From: JANXSS01 sp025356535
GTDB taxonomy: Bacteria > Pseudomonadota > Gammaproteobacteria > Burkholderiales > Burkholderiaceae_D
Reading direction: 5' to 3'
DNA: 45,522 bases
Assembly (NCBI GenBank): GCA_043762325.1
Contig: JAYUMU010000114.1
Coordinates: forward strand, 1 to 45,522
The notes below the pieces were generated by a model that saw only the letters and a list, made by a program, of their open reading frames with translations, did no database searches and was not told the origin of the DNA. The stretch's first letter is position 1; each line of letters starts with the position of its first letter. Both the position numbers and the translations under genes were made by a program. Shown piece after piece: positions 43,008 through 45,522 of this stretch.

Positions 43008-45003
43008 GGCTTTCCATCAGGCGGGTGCGAACTCCCTCGGTGCGGACGACCTGCTCCGCCGGGATGAAATGATCGCGGTGATAGTTGAAGGTATGGACGA
43101 CGATGGCAGCCAGCATGGCGATGAAACCTGCGCCGGCGACCAGCCACATGTGCCAGATCAGGGCGAAGCCGCAGACCGCGCTCAACCCGGCGATGATGAA
43201 GCCGGCTGCCGTGTTGCTGGGCATGTGGATCGCGGCAAAACCTTCGAGCGGGCGCACGTAGCCGTGGCGTTTCATGTCCGACCAGGCGTCGAGGTCGTGC
43301 ACCCTCGGCGTGAAGGCGAAGTTGTAGGCCGGCGGCGGCGACGAGGTCGACCATTCCAGGGTGCGGCCGTCCCACGGGTCGCCGGTGGTGTCGCGCAGGG
43401 CTTCGCGGCGCACGTAGCTGACGATGAACTGGACGATCATCGCACCGATGCCCAGCGCGATCAGGACGGCGCCGAAAGCTGCGATCTGGAACCAGATCTG
43501 CAGCGACGGATCGTCGAAGTGACTCAGGCGGCGCGTCACACCCATCAGGCCGAGCACGTACAGCGGCATGAAGGCCATGTAAAAGCCGACCACCCAGAAC
43601 CAGAACGAGCACTTGCCCCAGAAAACGTCGAGCTTGTAGCCGAAGGCCTTCGGATACCAGTAGTTAATCGCGGCGAACACGCCGAACAGGACGCCGCCGA
43701 TGATCACATTGTGAAAATGCGCGATCAGGAACAGGCTGTTGTGCAGCACGAAGTCGGCCGAGGGCACGGCCAGCAGCACGCCGGTCATGCCGCCGATGAC
43801 GAAGGTGATCATGAAGGCGATGCTCCACATCATCGGCAGCTCGAAGCGAATGCGGCCGCGGTACATGGTGAAGAGCCAGTTGAAGATCTTGGCGCCGGTC
43901 GGAATCGAGATGATCATGGTGGTGATGCCGAAGAACGAATTGACGCTCGCTCCCGAACCCATGGTGAAGAAGTGATGCAGCCAGACCAGGTACGACAGGA
44001 TCGTAATCACCACCGTCGCATATACCATCGAGGCATAGCCGAAGAGCCGCTTGCTGGAGAAAGTCGAGACCACTTCCGAGAAGATGCCAAACGCCGGCAG
44101 GATCAGGATGTAGACCTCCGGATGGCCCCAGATCCAGATCAGGTTCACGTACATCATGGCGTTGCCGCCAAGCTCGTTGGTGAAGAAATTGGTGCCTGCC
44201 ATGCGGTCCAGGGAGAGCATGCCCAGCACTGCCGCCAGCACCGGAAAGGCCGCCACGATCAGCACATTGGTGCACAGCGCCGTCCAGGTGAAGATCGGCA
44301 TGCGCATCATGGTCATGCCGGGCGCGCGCATCTTCACGATCGTGGCCAGCAGGTTGATGCCAGACAGGAGCGTGCCGACCCCTGCGACCTGCAACGACCA
44401 GATGTAATAGTCGACGCCGACATCGGGACTGGCGAGGATGCCCGAGAGCGGCGGATAGGCGAGCCAGCCGGTGCGGGCGAATTCGCCGACGAACAGCGAC
44501 GCCATGGTGAGGCCGGCGCCGAAGGTCGTCATCCAGAAGCTGAAGTTGTTCAAAAACGGAAACGCCACGTCGCGCGCGCCGATCTGCAGCGGCACGATGT
44601 AGTTCATGAAACCGGTCACCAGCGGCATGGCCACGAAGAAGATCATGATCACGCCATGGGCCGTGAAGATCTGGTCATAGTGATGCGGCGGCAAAAAGCC
44701 TGCCGAGTCGCCGAACGCGATGGCCTGCTGGGCACGCATCATCAGTGCGTCGGCAAAGCCGCGCAGCAGCATGACCAGACCCAGGATGATGTACATGATG
44801 CCGATGCGCTTGTGGTCGATGCTGGTGAACCAGTCGCGCCAGAGATTGCCCCACTGTTTGAAATAGGTCAGGCCGCCGACGACTGCCAGCCCGCCGAATC
44901 CGACCATGGCGAAGGTGATGAGCAGGATCGGCTCATGCAGCGGAATGGCGTCCCAGGACAGGCGACCGAAAATCAGTTTTTGCAGATCTAAATGGTCAAG
45001 CAT
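43000..45003 (-). CDS. cyoB: Cytochrome bo3 ubiquinol oxidase subunit I (CyoB)
   Basis: 667 residues, about 15 membrane helices. It is the catalytic subunit, oxidising ubiquinol, reducing O2 to water and pumping protons. Ligand motifs: TAHGVIMIFFVAMP (low-spin heme His), WGHPEVYILILPAFG with the His-Tyr pair at CuB, the HHFFTMG segment, and LFLIAHFHNVIIGG with the heme ligands. Specificity for quinol rather than cytochrome c follows from the CyoB-like N-terminal extension (KLIFGRLSWDAIPLHEPI, in part). The 128-base gap to cyoA is larger than other gaps in the operon. Confidence 0.97.
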   Translation of the reverse strand: MLDHLDLQKLIFGRLSWDAIPLHEPILLITFAMVGFGGLAVVGGLTYFKQWGNLWRDWFTSIDHKRIGIMYIILGLVMLLRGFADALMMRAQQAIAFGDSAGFLPPHHYDQIFTAHGVIMIFFVAMPLVTGFMNYIVPLQIGARDVAFPFLNNFSFWMTTFGAGLTMASLFVGEFARTGWLAYPPLSGILASPDVGVDYYIWSLQVAGVGTLLSGINLLATIVKMRAPGMTMMRMPIFTWTALCTNVLIVAAFPVLAAVLGMLSLDRMAGTNFFTNELGGNAMMYVNLIWIWGHPEVYILILPAFGIFSEVVSTFSSKRLFGYASMVYATVVITILSYLVWLHHFFTMGSGASVNSFFGITTMIISIPTGAKIFNWLFTMYRGRIRFELPMMWSIAFMITFVIGGMTGVLLAVPSADFVLHNSLFLIAHFHNVIIGGVLFGVFAAINYWYPKAFGYKLDVFWGKCSFWFWVVGFYMAFMPLYVLGLMGVTRRLSHFDDPSLQIWFQIAAFGAVLIALGIGAMIVQFIVSYVRREALRDTTGDPWDGRTLEWSTSSPPPAYNFAFTPRVHDLDAWSDMKRHGYVRPLEGFAAIHMPSNTAAGFIIAGLSAVCGFALIWHMWLVAGAGFIAMLAAIVVHTFNYHRDHFIPAEQVVRTEGVRTRLMESHV

Positions 45004-45131
45004 GGTTGTTCTCGCTGGTGAACTGGCAGGCGGCGCCGGTAAGTGCCGCGGATGTTCCGCATCGTTGCAGGAGGCTGCGCGGATGCGTCCGGTGATGCTG
45101 GAGGCGGTGCAAAAGACGATGCAGCAGGCGG

Positions 45132-45522
45132 CTATTCATGATGATGTCCGTGCGGCATGGCCGGCGGAGGCGCGATGGGCGTCGCGCTTGCCGCGGGCGC
45201 CGGCGCGTACTTCGGCGTCGGCGCCTCGACATTCGGCACGCCCGTCTGCTGGGTGCCGGTGGCAGCCGGGCCGCGCCCGGTGTCGGTCATGCCGGGCATG
45301 GCATGGATCTGTGCGGCGCCCGGATGTGCTGCGTCCTTCTTCGGGGCGTCGGCGCCGGATTTGCCTGCCGAGTGCGCGACCGGCCCCGGCCCCGGTGTGG
45401 CAGCCGCCGCCATCATCGGATCGATACAGGTGGTGCCGGCTGCCACGCAACGGTTGAGCACGGCGGCATACAAGTCCGGCGCCACGCTGGCGTAGCGATG
45501 CACCGGCTCGGCCACGGTCGGC
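45132..45522 (-). CDS. cyoA: Cytochrome bo3 ubiquinol oxidase subunit II (CyoA), C-terminal part
   Basis: The window ends inside this gene; the last ~129 codons are seen. The sequence PTVAEPVHRYASVAPDLYAAVLNRC matches the C-terminal end of CyoA-type subunit II (in part: YASVAPDLYAAVL). An unusual tail of about 100 residues follows, rich in Pro, Ala and Gly with a His-rich end (MPHGHHHE). Cys in NRC and TTC could be disulfide-linked in the periplasm. The catalytic/periplasmic core is beyond the window. First gene of cyoABCD. Confidence 0.88.
   Translation of the reverse strand, partial: PTVAEPVHRYASVAPDLYAAVLNRCVAAGTTCIDPMMAAAATPGPGPVAHSAGKSGADAPKKDAAHPGAAQIHAMPGMTDTGRGPAATGTQQTGVPNVEAPTPKYAPAPAASATPIAPPPAMPHGHHHE

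Noticed and set aside
42952..44991. Long open frame antisense to cyoB
   Set aside because: High GC and codon bias on the minus strand leave the opposite frame open. It encodes a compositionally odd His/Arg/Asp-rich chain with no family features, and cyoB on the other strand is certain.

Overview
The window is GC-rich and densely coded. Its gene set points to a Burkholderiales betaproteobacterium, most simply an Oxalobacteraceae-type soil or plant associate; this is inferred from protein families, as the window holds no rRNA or other marker. The families include DUF2501, DUF2917, DUF3606 and MocR proteins, a paired DUF1800/DUF1501 system, PPi-type phosphofructokinase, phosphoketolase, a bo3 oxidase operon and a RegB/RegA two-component pair.

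Layout. 1-1563: an L-lactate permease whose 3' end is cut by what looks like the terminus of an IS21-family element running off the left edge. 1959-8812: small exported or unknown proteins, a PPi-dependent phosphofructokinase and an SGNH-hydrolase lipoprotein. 8813-9716: an AT-rich, geneless stretch with a CTTTTT microsatellite. It precedes a 720-residue alpha-solenoid protein with ~40-residue repeats (9717-11879). 11955-15775: aldo/keto reductase, lipoprotein, LLM flavin monooxygenase and a MocR regulator. 15914-17777: the most interesting locus, a glycoside hydrolase family 6 protein without a Sec signal. It has a harpin-like Gly/Ser-rich N-terminal half and sits behind a complete hrpII/PIP-type promoter (TTCG-N16-TTCG-N31-TATGAT). 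That is the signature of HrpB/HrpX-controlled type III secretion substrates.

18000-23160: DUF2917 protein, a long palindrome, a yybP-ykoY manganese riboswitch in front of mntP, dbpA helicase, a membrane PAS-GGDEF diguanylate cyclase and a small basic exported protein. 23455-29701: a Tat-signal-bearing MmgE/PrpD enzyme followed by an OprB-type porin, then the DUF1800/DUF1501 pair. 29821-34516: a cysteine-rich copper-storage-type protein overlapping a phosphoketolase, then a CBS-BON protein and an EAL phosphodiesterase. 34556-39132: TRAP permease dctQM without an adjacent binding protein, a K+ channel, a DUF3606 protein and a zinc alcohol dehydrogenase. 39176-45522 (minus strand): cyoA(partial)-cyoB-cyoC-cyoD-SURF1-regB-regA, a quinol oxidase operon that carries its own redox-sensing two-component system.

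Themes: flexible carbon and energy metabolism (PPi-PFK, phosphoketolase, lactate and TRAP uptake, bo3 oxidase with RegBA), metal homeostasis (MntP riboswitch, Csp-like protein), c-di-GMP signalling (one GGDEF, one EAL), and a likely host-interaction module (hrpII-GH6, possibly the solenoid protein). No type III apparatus genes, CRISPR arrays, tRNAs or rRNAs were seen.
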